Assembly (NCBI GenBank): GCA_018894105.1
Contig: CM032124.1
Coordinates: 38,722,277 to 38,786,276 of the forward strand
DNA length: 64,000 bases
Reading direction: 5' to 3'
Source of the DNA: Jacaranda mimosifolia
Lineage: Eukaryota > Streptophyta > Magnoliopsida > Lamiales > Bignoniaceae
Shown here: positions 47,082-59,600 of the stretch, piece after piece
How the letters are laid out: each line of letters opens with the position of its first letter
How positions within the stretch are numbered: the first letter of the stretch is position 1
Notes under the pieces: generated by a model
What the model was told of the DNA's origin: nothing
The model's input: the letters and a program-made list of their open reading frames with translations, nothing else
Database searches by the model: none
Made by a program: the position numbers and the translations under genes

Positions 47082-47399
47082 CTGCATAATGCATCAATAC
47101 AACACAGATTTGAAACCAAGGTTGACGAACGGATGCCTGCAGAGAAAGGGAGAACCTGCAAATCTACTAGACAACCTGCAATTGATAAATTAGTATATTT
47201 TCAAGATCAATTAAGTATGAGATGGTTTACCATGCATCTATGGTTTTTTCAAAGAAAACAGAAAAGAACTGACAAAGATTTCGAAACCCAAGTAGGAAAG
47301 AAACAACATTTCTCGCTCGCCTTTACTTTAGAACAATCTGTGGCTACTCTTGTATTAAGGAATAGTTGTCTGAATCTAAACTTAGAAATGGTTAAAATC

Positions 47400-47720
47400 T
47401 GCTGTTGTAATACTTGGCTTTCTCTTTGCTCCAGTTCCCACGGTGCTTCATCAGTACTGATGTTGAAAGCCCCAGGGTATCAGATCAAATGAGCACCTGA
47501 CCATTTCCATGTGCCAAAAAATGTGAAAATTGATCAATTGATCTGCTGCTTCTTTTCATATTACAGCAGTACTTTCGTGGAAATTTCATTGACGAAAAGA
47601 AAAATCCTCTAGCTCGGTAAACCATTGCAAGTTCAGGGAAATGAATTTCGTGGCAAATACCTAATCCAACTCGGCCAATATCTGCACATACATTTACAAA
47701 ACAAGCATAGAGAACCTCAA
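47400..47720 (-). pseudogene. Omega-amidase (Nit2-like) pseudogene, copy E
   Basis: The Cys exon at about 47610-47690 reads DIGRVGLGICHEIHFPEL, then AMVYRARG. The next exon, about 47418-47497, begins GAHLI followed by TGA where other copies have TGC or TAC. Its donor has changed from GC to CC. The micro-exon and C-terminal exons present in copy D are missing, replaced by the RPS3 fragment. 47720-47960 is intron sequence shared with copies B-D. Confidence 0.85.
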
Positions 47721-49646
47721 GATTGCTGTATAATGTGCTCTGCGCCAAGCCCAAAAAGTCATTGATATAGGTTGTGGCCCTGCAGGCTCGTTGTTGATGT
47801 AATAAGCTTATGTGTCTTATAGACTACGAAGTTCCATCTTAAAAGTATAAACATCGTTATGAAAAATTGGACCCTCCATCCCAATTTCCTACAACTCATT
47901 TTGGACATTCAATTATTAAGAGTGATAAAAGTATTCTCTACTTTTTGTTTATTTTCTCTTTAGCTTTGGTCATTTGCTTCGAAGGCAGGATCCCCTAGCA
48001 TTCTATACTTCTCTTGAGGATTCGCATGATTTTAATGACTATTTTGAGATTAATTTATAAATTTTTGAGAATTTAGCATGCTCTGTTGGATTGAATGGCT
48101 TAGTGTCTCTGAGTCTTTAAACTTAGTGGCACTGCCACATTAAGTCCCAGACTTGGGGCGTGATGGGAACTTAAATACAGTCTTATTATTATTTCAAAAG
48201 AAGTGCAAAAGCAAACTCATGGTTATATACTAAGATAAGTAATTTTCATTTTTGCGTGACGTTGAAGTATTGTAGGCTAAAATTGCAGCAATACTTTTGG
48301 AAGTAGAGCAGAGCAGGTGTAAATGAAAAATCAACTATGATTTCTCAGAAACTAGCCGAATTATATATGGAGACTTGCCAAGCAGACCTATTCCATATGT
48401 AAAGATCAATTATAATAATTCAACTATTTGTTTTGGAAGACCAGCCGAGAGTGACTTTATAAGGAGTAATGACTGAATTAGTCTGATGAATAGGTAAATA
48501 TGATATTGTTGGATTTAGAGAAATACATATTATTGGACAACTTGCAAGGAAAAAATTAGTATGACAGACTGGCTTGATTTAAAGAAATGCACATACATTA
48601 CTAGACACCTTGCAATTGAAATATTAGTCTAACAGGTCGGTTATTGAGATTTGTTTTTGGATTGAATTGTTCAGAGATTTTGTCAGCCAGCTGGTGAAAT
48701 GCACTCCCAAGTAAGAATCACTTGGAATGTATACTGCTCAATTTAATTAATCTGTTTTGAACTCAACTTGACTTGACTTAATCAATCAGGTAAAGAATGC
48801 AAGCATATAGGGTTGAATTGGGATCAATCAATATATTAGTCAGTTGTTAACTATTCAAACTATATAGGTTTAATAAAACGTGATAAATTTGTAAGAAAAT
48901 GGCAAACAATCGAAAATTCAAAGTATAAATACAGTTTCTTAAAGAAACTTGAACCAAGTTGTATTAACCAAATTTTATTCGACTCAACTAGATTTACTTA
49001 GCTGAGTATTTAATTTGCAAATTTGAAGAAACTCTATATATGTTCCATCAAACTCAAGAAACAAATTTTTCGATTTGTTGGCTGCGTGGTAACAATTGAA
49101 ACTATTACTTTGCTAATGAGAAATTTTCGAACTATGATTTCTTTGAATTTTATATTTCGTTCCTGTCAATGAATACATGCCAAGTGTAGAATAAAAAACT
49201 TCAAATATGCAGCATAGAATTGCTACAATTATTTTGCTCATGAATTTAATTAACTTGCCAGCTTAAATAAATAATTAAATACTTGTTGATATGGAATATA
49301 TATGAATCGATCATTTAATTCTCCATCAATCACAAGTAGAATTCATTGTTGAATAATGATATTCAATACTCTTTTCAGCAATCTAAATGCAACCGATAGC
49401 AGAAAAACCCCATGAAAATCGTACATCATAAATGCGACTTAAGAAGAGAAAAAAAGGAAGCTTTGCCGCACGACATGCTATAAGCTTGGACTTAAATTAA
49501 AATAAAAAATGATTAAAAGGAACAAAAAGAAAAGGGAAAAAAATCAATTCGTTATCGAACAAAACAATCAACCAAACTTGAAACATCCTTTGTAGGTTCA
49601 TGAGAAAAACAATCTACCGAGTATGAATGAGTCACCACAATTTCAG
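47721..49646. other. Intergenic, 3' flank of NLR5
   Basis: 47721-48010 is omega-amidase intron-like sequence (TGTGGCCCTGCAGGCTCGTTG block). 48190-48600 is the duplicated array segment. The rest is AT-rich with no gene. Confidence 0.6.
48190..48600. repeat. Array segment duplicated at 35400-35800
   Basis: See partner; it occupies the same position between an omega-amidase copy and an NLR. Confidence 0.7.
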
Positions 49647-52298
49647 TTAATCTGACCATTCGACTAGAAAATTATCGCTTACCAAGCTCTCCATTAACTC
49701 CTTTTGACTTGAGCTTGTTTCAACTCGGACTTCCCAGTCTACGTCGTCAAGTTCCTCTTGTAATTTCTTAGCATAAATCACCACAGAATCGGAACAATGT
49801 CCCAACTCAATTAATTTTAGTGTTGGTATTTCTCCAATACCCCAAGGGATCTCCTTCAACTTGTCTAATCCTACAAGAACAAGACACTCAAGTCGAGGAA
49901 AATGGGTACTGTCTGTGATCCAATCTTCCAGATCTTCACAAGATAAAATAAGTAGGAATTTTAGGGAAGGGAATTGGTCCTCAACTGTTTCCCACTTAGA
50001 TCCTCTGAAGGCATTCAATCGCAGTTTGAGCACTTGAAGAAGGGGTAATGAACCTATCTTTGTGGTCATGTCTTCCCATTGGAGGCAGCCGCCATATAAA
50101 GTCAACTTCTTGAGAGAATGTGGGAATGTGAGATTCTGTGGCAAATCATCTTCCATAGAAAAGCAGCAAGAAAGGGATTCCAATTTACGTAGACGGCCAA
50201 GATTGTTGAGACAATAGCATGAGCTTGAGTCTTCCTCATATTTCAAATAAGATATTCCCAATTTCTTGATATTGGGGATTTTCTTAACTACCTCTTCACT
50301 AAACTTGAAATCTACTATACCCAAGAGCGTCTGTAGGTTCACAAGAACACAGTCATCTCCCCCACTCGGAGGATCTGGGAGATAGAGTGAATCTGATTCC
50401 ACATGCCTAAGCTGAGGCATTTTCCAAATTTCAACCGGTGCAATAATGTTTCCCAGCAAACAGCTGACAATTAGTGTTTGTAGATTCCAAAGAAGGCAGG
50501 CTGAAGAAGGAAATTTTAATTTTAGATCATCGATGATCTCTAGGTGTTGTAAGTTAACAAGTTGAAAAATAGCTTCCAGAGAATATTTTTCTTCATCATA
50601 TTTGGACTCTCCACCAACTGCTCTAAATATCCTTAACAATCTAGAATTGAGTGGTGGTAAAACACCCTGAAAGTCGCATATCAAAGAACGAGCAAGCGAC
50701 ACAGATTGGATAGCACCAGAGACTAGACTAAGATGTCTCTCATCCAATTTTGTACTTTGATGAATAGCAATACGACGTTGGGTGCCGGCTTGTGGAATGT
50801 TAAGACTATACTCCTTTCTCACACAAAGAAATTTCTCTTTCTCAGCCTCTCTCAAGCATAGATCCCTCAAGAGATCATGGATCTTGCAGGACTTAATTTT
50901 TCCACTAATCCCTAGTTCAACTAGAATGAGATTTCTGTCACTAAGATCTTTTAAACATTCTTTTGCAATTTCTTCCAAACTTTTGCCGTTAGCGGGTTTT
51001 AGAAATCCTTCAGCAATCCATAGCTTGATGAGATTAGAGGAACGAATCACAGTGTCTTCAGGAAAAGCTCCCATATAAAGAAAACATGGCTTTAAATGAA
51101 TTGGTAATTGGTTATAACTTGTGTGCAATATTTTTAAGCAAAGTTCATTGTCCTCTAAATTCACAATTGAATTTAAATTATCTGCAATATATTTCCAATA
51201 TTCTCGTGTTCGTTTGGACTTTGCTAGAAGTCCTCCGATAACGACAATTGATAGAGGAAGTCCTTTGCAATTTTTGGCAATCTCTTTCCCAATTTTCTCC
51301 AACTCAAGAGGGCAACTTTCTTTTCCAAATACATTTTTGCAAAGTAGATTCCAACTTTTATCATCCTCTAAAAAATTCATCTCAAGACCACTAGTTCCAC
51401 TTACATGCAAAGCCACATTTGATAGCCTAGTGGTTATCAATATTCTACTCCCATTGTTGTTATCCAAATAGAAGAATTTTACCTTGTCCCATACCTCAAT
51501 ACTCCATATGTCATCCATTATAATTAAATACCTTCGACGTGATAAACTTTTGTGTAACTGTAAGCCTAAATCTTTTTCACTCTTTTTGCTCAATGTTTCC
51601 CTCTCTTCTTTGCTTATCTGACAAAGAAGTTCTAAAAGAATTTCTTGCACACTATATTCTTGAGATATTGTAACCCATGCACGAATATCAAAATGGTTCA
51701 CAATAAGTTGATTTTCATAGACATTTCTAGCAAGTGTTGTCTTACCAATACCGCCCATGCCAACAATCGGAATGATCTGTCGACTGGCTTGTTGTGCGGT
51801 GAGCTTTTCCAGGAGTTGGATTAAGACACCATCAAACTCAACCATGGTGTTCTTGCCCATGGAAGGAGATCTTAACGAGCCAGCTATAGCCATTGAATAT
51901 TTGTGCAGCTTATCTTGGATTCCCATCTTCTCTTGAATCTCCATCACCTCCTTCTTCATAAAATCCATTGCGTCTATCACTTTTGCCAGACCTTGATAGA
52001 AGTCAATGGAACTGATATTTTCCCCACTAGTACCTGTGGATTGAGCAAGAATTTGATCCACTACATAGGATTCAATAATGTCTTCAGCCGCATAAGCTGC
52101 ATCTGTGATGCGACTCTGCAGGCCATCTGCTTCCTTGTTGTCAACATGGGAATAACCTTCAAGAAAATTTTGCAAGAAAGAAACCTTTTCAATGAGAGAT
52201 TCGGCCTGGTTTTTGTCCAGAGAAATTGGGGGATGAGGATGATGCTGAATTTGCTCTATAATATGCACAAGAGAAACTAAAGCTGCATAGGCCGCCAT
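49647..52298 (-). CDS. R1A-like CC-NB-ARC-LRR disease-resistance protein (NLR5), intact
   Basis: A single open exon of 883 codons with ATG at 52298 ([16 protein letters not shown]). Rx_N coiled coil ~1-130 with AAEDIIES at ~70-77. P-loop GMGGIGKTT at ~180-188, kinase-2 LIIMDDIW at ~258-265, RNBS-B GSRILITTR, GLPL at ~346-349. FLYMGAFPED at ~406. The MHD position reads IHD ([10 protein letters not shown], ~473-475), also seen in NLR6 and NLR2, so a group feature. LRRs run from ~500 to ~860, and the C-terminus is SDNFLVEWSD. Length and motif set fit an intact R1A-10-type receptor, cytoplasmic and expected to act as a nucleotide-controlled immune switch. No signal peptide. It is the best candidate functional NLR in the window; the pathogen recognised cannot be told from sequence. 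Confidence 0.95.
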   Translation of the reverse strand: MAAYAALVSLVHIIEQIQHHPHPPISLDKNQAESLIEKVSFLQNFLEGYSHVDNKEADGLQSRITDAAYAAEDIIESYVVDQILAQSTGTSGENISSIDFYQGLAKVIDAMDFMKKEVMEIQEKMGIQDKLHKYSMAIAGSLRSPSMGKNTMVEFDGVLIQLLEKLTAQQASRQIIPIVGMGGIGKTTLARNVYENQLIVNHFDIRAWVTISQEYSVQEILLELLCQISKEERETLSKKSEKDLGLQLHKSLSRRRYLIIMDDIWSIEVWDKVKFFYLDNNNGSRILITTRLSNVALHVSGTSGLEMNFLEDDKSWNLLCKNVFGKESCPLELEKIGKEIAKNCKGLPLSIVVIGGLLAKSKRTREYWKYIADNLNSIVNLEDNELCLKILHTSYNQLPIHLKPCFLYMGAFPEDTVIRSSNLIKLWIAEGFLKPANGKSLEEIAKECLKDLSDRNLILVELGISGKIKSCKIHDLLRDLCLREAEKEKFLCVRKEYSLNIPQAGTQRRIAIHQSTKLDERHLSLVSGAIQSVSLARSLICDFQGVLPPLNSRLLRIFRAVGGESKYDEEKYSLEAIFQLVNLQHLEIIDDLKLKFPSSACLLWNLQTLIVSCLLGNIIAPVEIWKMPQLRHVESDSLYLPDPPSGGDDCVLVNLQTLLGIVDFKFSEEVVKKIPNIKKLGISYLKYEEDSSSCYCLNNLGRLRKLESLSCCFSMEDDLPQNLTFPHSLKKLTLYGGCLQWEDMTTKIGSLPLLQVLKLRLNAFRGSKWETVEDQFPSLKFLLILSCEDLEDWITDSTHFPRLECLVLVGLDKLKEIPWGIGEIPTLKLIELGHCSDSVVIYAKKLQEELDDVDWEVRVETSSSQKELMESLVSDNFLVEWSD

Positions 52299-52715
52299 AG
52301 ATCTCTTTCTCTGTGGTATGGAATTAGTGCAGGAATTGAAAATGAAAAGGCAGCTATGATATCTGGGGGACTGGATACCTATGGAGACCTGCTAAAAAGC
52401 TTTTATAAAATCAATTACAATAAATTTAACTAATTGTTTTGGAAGGCTTCCCCCTAAAGCCGCCTCTCTGAGAGTGACATTATTTGGACTAAAACAATGT
52501 TTCATGGATGAACAATTTGATGGTTAGTTAAACATGGTAGTGCTAGGATTTAAAAAAGATATATTGCTAGCTAGACAACTTTGAATTGAAAAAATTAGTG
52601 TAAAAGACTGCCTAGTAAGATCGATCCCACCAGAAAGTCAAATTAAGAGTGCTCCTATATTTAATTAATGTTATTATTGCAAAACAACAAAATAAAAATT
52701 GACAATATAAAAGTT
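52299..52715. other. 5' flank of NLR5
   Basis: No gene. Resembles 16000-16130 and 17460-17640 (AATTTGATGGTTAGTTAAACATG and CCAGAAAGTCAAATTAAG blocks). Confidence 0.55.
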
Positions 52716-53123
52716 GTTACTAATTATATATATATATATATATATTAGGCGATAAAAAATTTTATTTTATCACTTTAATAATTTTTACAAACTAAATAGT
52801 GACGATAATAGTGTTTAAATTGTCACTATTGACAATTAGTGATGCCCCTACGATAGCTTAGCGACAATGAAAATTATGTCATAAATTATAATAAAATTTT
52901 TTATTGTCACTAGATTGTCTCCATAAAGATGTCACTAACATTAATTTTTGTCACTAATGTTCAACATTGTGACAATATAAAAATTATTGTTACCTAAAAA
53001 TATCTTCAGTGACAAAATAAAAACTTCCGTCACTTAATACATATTATCAGTGACAATTTTTATATTGTCGTTTATTGTTTTATTTTTAATATAATATATA
53101 TATATATATATATTTTTGTAGTG
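52716..53123. mobile_element. CACTA-like MITE (probable)
   Basis: About 410 bp rich in GTGACAAT/ATTGTCAC words in both orientations. The right end TTTTTGTAGTG is the complement of CACTACAAAAA, a typical CACTA terminus, and is preceded by an (AT)n run. The left end has a matching (AT)n run after a degraded TTACTAATT. A second, smaller stretch of similar words lies at 53830-53925. Coordinates of the left end are approximate. Confidence 0.55.
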
Positions 53124-53339
53124 AAGATTAACACAAAGTAAGTTTGGTTAATTTACCATTCTTGTAGAATCTCTGTGTTATTACTCCTACGTGATCTATG
53201 TTGGATTTTTCATGTAAAATGCATTCCCAAGTAAAAATCAATTCCAAGAAACTGCTACTCCAATCACGCGTCCTCTGTTTAACTTAGGCACCAAAGAACA
53301 AATCAAGTTATTCAAAATTCATTGTTTGTTCCTTGTGAC

Positions 53340-54040
53340 ACAAAGGATTAACTTCTCTTTAATGAGCCTCTCAATCGACAGATCATATATTTTATTTGAA
53401 ATGAGATTTATCAGTTGCAGAATTTTATTTTCCGATTAAACTTCCACTTACATTTGAGATGAGATCTTTATATCAATAAGTTCCCTTAAATACTCTTGTG
53501 CAACCTCTTCTAAGATTCCATTTTTTTTAGCTTGTAGAAATCAGTTTAACAAGCTGGAAGCACGAATCTCACCGTCTTTAGAAGAAGTTCCTTTACATGG
53601 CTTTATATGAACTGAACTGATAGCTGGGTATAATTCGTTTGTAATATTTTGAAGCAATGTTTTTTGTCCCATAAATTTGCGATTGTTTATAATTCACTGC
53701 AAGGAAGAGAAAAATTGATGAAAAAACAATAAGTGACAATGCTATCATGAACTGGCATCTGGTTATAATTTGTATGTAATGTTCTTATGCAATTTTTTTG
53801 TCCTTCTAAATTTACAATTGTTTTTAATTCACTACAATAAAAAGAAAAATTAGTGAGGAAATAATAAATGACAATATAAAAATTATCACTAATTATATAT
53901 TAAGTGATAAAATGGAAATAAATTTTGATGAAAAATTCAGCCTGTTTCATGTCGAGGGAAATGAAAGGAAGAGGATGATGCTGGATCTACTCTATGATAT
54001 GCATAAGAGAAAGTAGAGCAGCATAAGCAAGCCCCACATC
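53340..54040 (-). pseudogene. NLR relic 3 (ARC2 and N-terminal scraps)
   Basis: 53340-53680 matches the ARC2 region of the R1A-like NLRs on the minus strand (complements of CATGGCTTTATATGAACTG and CTCTTGTGCAACCTCTTCT) with many indels. 53935-54040 matches the N-terminus (LMHII, then IQHHPLPF). The NB core between them is replaced by GTGACAAT-type repeat sequence. Confidence 0.75.
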
Positions 54041-55165
54041 TCTGGCCTCCACGATATGGAAGAAGTAGTGGTGCAGGAGAAAATGAAAAAGCAACTGCGA
54101 TTTTGATATGAAGATCAAATACAATAAACACCTGAATACTGAATAGAGTAACATTTAGAAGATAGTACTTCTGGATGCATGGGAACTGGACAAGTACGGC
54201 GATTTCTGTCATATTTAAAATTCACTCACCATCAGTGGCATTTTATTGTGAGTCAAACTTGTGATGTTACTCTATTCTTCATTGTTGTGCCAAAACTATA
54301 CTTTTTTAATCAAAATGGTAGCCAAAAACTTATAAATTTTTCCGAGCAGGTCAATCGTCACTTTCGACCTCGGTAAGGAAAATTGCTGCAGTACAAGAAT
54401 TGGTATAACTCTCACAAAATATGTTCTTTCTTCCTTCAATCACTGATACAGAGCACACCATTTTTAAAAATTGGGAATAATTATAAGCCCAAAACAAGAA
54501 AAAGAAAGGGATGCATTGGCGTGAAAAATTTGAACATTTGAAGAAACTCCATGCGCACACCAAATAAAATGAGATCTTCCCAAACCAGCTGGGCTGCCCT
54601 GAAAAGACAACTCAGAAAAATGAATTCTTTAAATTAACCACGCATTAAATTAAAAATAAAATAAAATAAACATCGGAGTTCTCGAAAAGCTAGAAAACGG
54701 TGAAGTATAAATAGAACGAACGTACCAAACAATCCAACAAACTTCAGATATCACAGCCTGTTTTGGCTCTGGTGATCTGCGCCTTCCATAGATTCACTTT
54801 ATGGTGATGTGTGGTGGTAGCAGACTTAAGAAAATAAAAGAAAAGAAAACATATTACAACCAAAAGTTAATGGAAAAAGAAAACGCGTGCATGAACTAAT
54901 GATGGAAAGATAAGGGTGCTTTGAAAGGTTGAAGGCGAAATAGGCGATAGTTTTTATTAATGAGAAAAATATTTATCACATTGAAGCTTTTCAGTTGCAA
55001 GTACTTGCAGCTTATGCATTATTCTTTTTAAACCTTTGAATTTTCTTTAAATTTATTTGTTATTTTTAAACTCAGATCTTTGTTCATTCTCGCCTGTAGA
55101 GAAAGGGGAGACTGGAGGAAAGCTCTACGACATAATTGATACTAAGCCCTAACTGCCAGGAGATT
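54041..55165. other. Non-coding with NLR 3'-flank remnants
   Basis: 54480-54930 resembles the 3' flanks of other NLR copies (ATGAGATCTTCCCAAACCAGC and CTGGTGATCTGCGCC blocks, near 6170-6380). No ORF supportable. Confidence 0.55.
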
Positions 55166-55495
55166 TGAAAAGCACAGGCTACTCATATTCAAGAAACTTC
55201 AAGAAAATATCATTTCTTATATTTTAGTTGATCTCTAGAAAGTTCAATAAATAAAATATTACAATTAAGACATCTGCTTATATTAATTAAATGCTTAATG
55301 TCAGTATACTTGCCGACTTGTTAATCTATATATATAGACTTTGTGTCTGAAAAATAATGTAAGAGAAAAAGTGAGGCAGCAACAAATTGAGTGGTGTGTG
55401 CTCACATATATTTGTCCCTTTTGCTTGATATAATAATGTAAATATTTGTGTTTTATATTTTATTTTGTTACTTGGCATCCTTCTTTTTCTCTACT
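55166..55495 (+). repeat. 5' LTR of copia element 3
   Basis: 330 bp, close to its partner at 59863-60192, with roughly twenty differences by eye. Confidence 0.9.
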
Positions 55496-55681
55496 AGTGG
55501 GATCGGAGTAGGTGATCAAGGATCGTCGACGATATCAATTAGGGTCCACGAAAGCAGGTACACCAGGTCAAGCAACCAAATAAATTTGTGTTGCGTTAAG
55601 GTGCCATTGGTGTGCAATTTGCGATTGTGAAGCCAGTCGATTTGGGATCAAGCTTACTTAGTCAAGGTTTACCAAGTCACA

Positions 55682-56560
55682 ATGGCAGATATGGCCACAT
55701 TGGCGAGAGGAATTGAAAAATTTAATAAAAATAATTATAGCACCTGGAATGTCCATATGCAGTTTTACCTGCTCGATCAAGATTGATAGAGTATCATTAG
55801 GGAAAATGAAACTCAACCTCCAATCAAAGAGGATGATTTGAAAATATGAAAGGTCTGAGCTGGGAAAGATATGTATGCTTTATCATTTGCTATGGAGGGT
55901 GATTTACTACAGCAGATAAAAGATGCAAAAGCACAAAAAGAGCCATGAGATATACTTGCAGGGGTATTTGCTCAGACAAATGATGCCAAGTTACAATAGC
56001 TCAAGAATGAGCTAATGTCGGTATCACAACATGACATGACGGTAAGTATTTTGCTAAAGTTAAATCTTTATGTCAAGAAATTTTCAAATTAGATCTTCAA
56101 AATGCAATTATCGAGACAAAAATGAGGAGGATCATAATCCATGGGTTGCAACCCGAATTTCTTGGTCTTGTTACGGTAGCCCGTGGATGGGCACATGAGC
56201 TAACCTTATATGAGATAGATAATATTTTAGCAAATCAAGCAGTTTTAGACAAACAAATATCTAAAACCTCAATCAAAGATGAAGAAAAGGCTCTTTATAG
56301 TGGAAAGAGAAATACCATAAGAGATTAGAAGACTGTGGGACCAAAGGATGAGGAACGTAGTGCAAGGTAAAAAAGATTTCAAAGGAGGCTGCAAAGAAAA
56401 AGTTGGCAACAAGGGGGAGTTCAATCAAGTCAAGATAAAATAAGAGAAAAGACTTTCCGTCGCAAAAACAATTAGTGCTATAATTGCAGTAGGAAAGGGC
56501 GTTATGCTTAAGATTGTAGATATAAATAAGCAGAAGGGAACATGGCAACATCGTCACATA
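55682..56560 (+). pseudogene. Copia gag region
   Basis: Opens MADMATLARGIEKFNKNNYS, then TWNVHMQFYLLDQD and a stop. A later open stretch at 56122-56328 (RRIIIHGLQPEF, YEIDNILANQAVL) and a zinc-knuckle remnant (CYNCSRKGRYA*DCR) near 56480 complete a recognisable gag. Confidence 0.85.
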
Positions 56561-56689
56561 TTCAAAATGAGAGTGAAAAAGAATGGGATCTCCAAGCCTC
56601 CTTTGCTGTCGAAGAAATAGAAGAAGAAATGACGAAGCAAGTGGCCCTCTTGTGTACATAGGAGGGGATTGCACTCACAATTGTAAATA

Positions 56690-59600
56690 AGAACTTGATT
56701 AATTATGATGATGATTGGATTATCTATTGCGGATGCTCTAACCACATGACAGGAGACAAAGAAAAGTTAGTAAGCATGTCTAAATATAAAGGAGAGCGAG
56801 TTGTGATTACAACCAATAATTCTAAACTACCAATCATTGCTATTGGCAAGATAGTGATTGTACCTCAGCATAGCTCGCGACAAGTGTAGTTACAGAATGT
56901 GTATCATGTGCTAGGTATGAAAAAGAATTTATTATTAGTGTCACAACTAACAACATCCAAAAATTATGTAGTCTTTGGGCCAAAAGATGTAAAGGTATAC
57001 CCAAGTCTCGAATTGATATGCACACCACTTATGGAGGGGCAAAAAGTAGAATCCATTTATGTGATGTTAGCTCAAGATGCCTATGTGGATAAAAATCATA
57101 GAAATAAAACAGTTGAATTGTGATGAGAGATTGGGGCACGTGAATTACCATAAATTGAAGGTAATGATAAAGAAATCCATGTTCAAGGGGCTTACTCAAC
57201 TAGATGTTCGAGAAGATACATGTGTGTTGGATGTCAGTACGGGAAAGCACACTAATTGCCCTACAAGAAGTCAAAGTATAGAGTCAAGAAACCTCTTAAA
57301 TTAGTGCATTCAAACATACTTGGCCCAGTAAAACAACCATCAATCAAAGGCTTCCAGTATATGATTACATTTATTGATGATTTTTCAAGGTAGGTATGGC
57401 TAGACTTTTTAAAAGAAAAATCGTAAACATTAAGCAAATTTAATAAATTTAAAGAAGAGGTAGAAAAATAACTTGGTTGTAGAATAAGGTGCCTACGTAT
57501 AGATAATGGAGGTGAATATACCTCGTATGGATTCTTAGAATATCCAAAAGAATGCAAGATACGAAGGCAAATAACTTGTCTAAATACTCCATAATAAAAT
57601 GGAGTAGCAAAAAAGGAAGAATAAACATCTTGTAGAGATATGTAGGAGTATGTTACGTGGGAAGAATGTATCACCTCGATTTTGGGCCAAGTATATGAAG
57701 ACAACTGTAGATGTGATTAATAGGCTACCTCAAGCAAAACTTGAATTTGTATCTCCATTTTAGAAGTTATAGAAATTCAAGCCACAGTAAGTCATTTTTG
57801 AGTATTTGGATGCGTATGCTATGCTTATGTCCTTGATAATCTATGTAGCAGATTTGATAAGAAAGCAATACGCACCATATTTGTGGGCTATGATAATGAA
57901 AGAAAATGTTGGAGATGTTGTGATCCTATAACAAAAAAATGCTACATTTATCGAAATGTGGTGTTTGATGAGCCATCATCTTAGTGGATACTGCATTCAG
58001 TAATATTGCCTAATTCAAGAGAAGTTAAGGAAAAAGAAAGAAATTAAGAACATTAAAAAAGAAGAAGAAGATAACATGCATCCAAGTGTATATGAAGTTG
58101 AGGAATCGACTCAGGCCGAAAAAGTGAAGTCTCCATGGAGAACATATGTATATCAATGAACTTTGGAGGAAGAACGTCCGAGCCAAATTGAGGAGACTTA
58201 AGGAGGAATGGAAACTCAACCTCAATTCAGAAGGTTTACAAGATAAACAAGGGTAAATCCTAAATATGCTAATGCAGTAATGGTAGAAGCAGATTAAAGA
58301 ACCTCTCTCATTTGAGGAAACCTCCTTGAAAAAAGAGTGGAAGAAGGCTATGGAAGAAGAAATAGAAGCCCTAAATCAAAACGAGATGTGGGAATTAGTG
58401 CTAAGGCCCAAGGACGTAAAATTCATATCATGCAAATGGGTTTACAAGATAAAGAGTAGACCAAATGGATCAATCGAGAGATATAAAGCATAACTAGTGG
58501 CCAGAGGATTTTCTCGAAAGTATGGGCTGGATTATGATGAGATATTCAGTCCAGTGGCTAAGATCACTATAGTACATGTGCTTTTGTCATTAGCAACAAG
58601 CAAGGATTAGAAACTCTGGCAAATAGACTTGAAGAATGTATTCTTGCACCCGAAGAATTATATAGAATAATATACATAGGGCGACCATAAATTTCGAAAG
58701 CAAAATACATCCAACCCATGTATGCAAGTTGAAAAAGGCGCTTTATGTCCTAAAGCAAGCACCAAGAGCATGGTATCGAAAGATGGCAAAATTTCTAACT
58801 CAAAGTAACTATACTATAGCAACAGTAGATTCAAGTTTGTTTGTGAAAATTCAAAATGGTAAGATCGTAGTCGTGCTTGTTTATGTTGATGATCTAATCA
58901 TCACAGGAGATGACGAAAAAGAGATACAACAAATTAGAGTCAATTTATCAGTCCACTTTCACATGAAAGCACTTGGGGAGTTAAGGCATTTCCCTGGGCT
59001 CGAAGTAGAGAGAGATGAAGAAGGAATACTCTTACCTTAACACAAATATGAAAAGGAATTACTTGAGAAGTATGGGATGATAGAATGGAAGCTCATCTCA
59101 ACTCCAGTAAAGGCTAATGTATAGTTATGCTCTATCGGAGGAAAGGATCTTGAAGATGCCACGATGTATAGGTGAATAGCCGGTAGCTTTATCGATCTCA
59201 CCATGACACGGATAGATATATCATATGCAGTAAGAATGGTGAGTAAATATATGCGGAATCCAAAAAAGTCATATTTGGAAGCCGTATGGAGAATTCCACA
59301 CTATGTGAAAGGCACGATTGACTATGGAATATTATATAAGAAAGAAGAAAAATGGAAAATAGTTGGGCATTGTGATGGTGACTATGCCGGTGATCATGAT
59401 ACAAGATGCTCAACAATTGGTTACATATTTAGCCTTGGAGAAGGACTAATTTCCCGGTGCAGTAAAAGATAACCAACAATCTTATTATCTAGCACCGAGG
59501 CAAAATATTGAGCAGCAACTGTGGTGGCACAAGAGAGTACATGGGCTGATGCAACTTATGAAAAATCTTGGACAATCAAATAAGTCACCTTGTGTGAATA

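Noticed and set aside
54179..54563. Short ORFs on both strands
   Set aside because: No domain or conservation; lies in decayed NLR flank.
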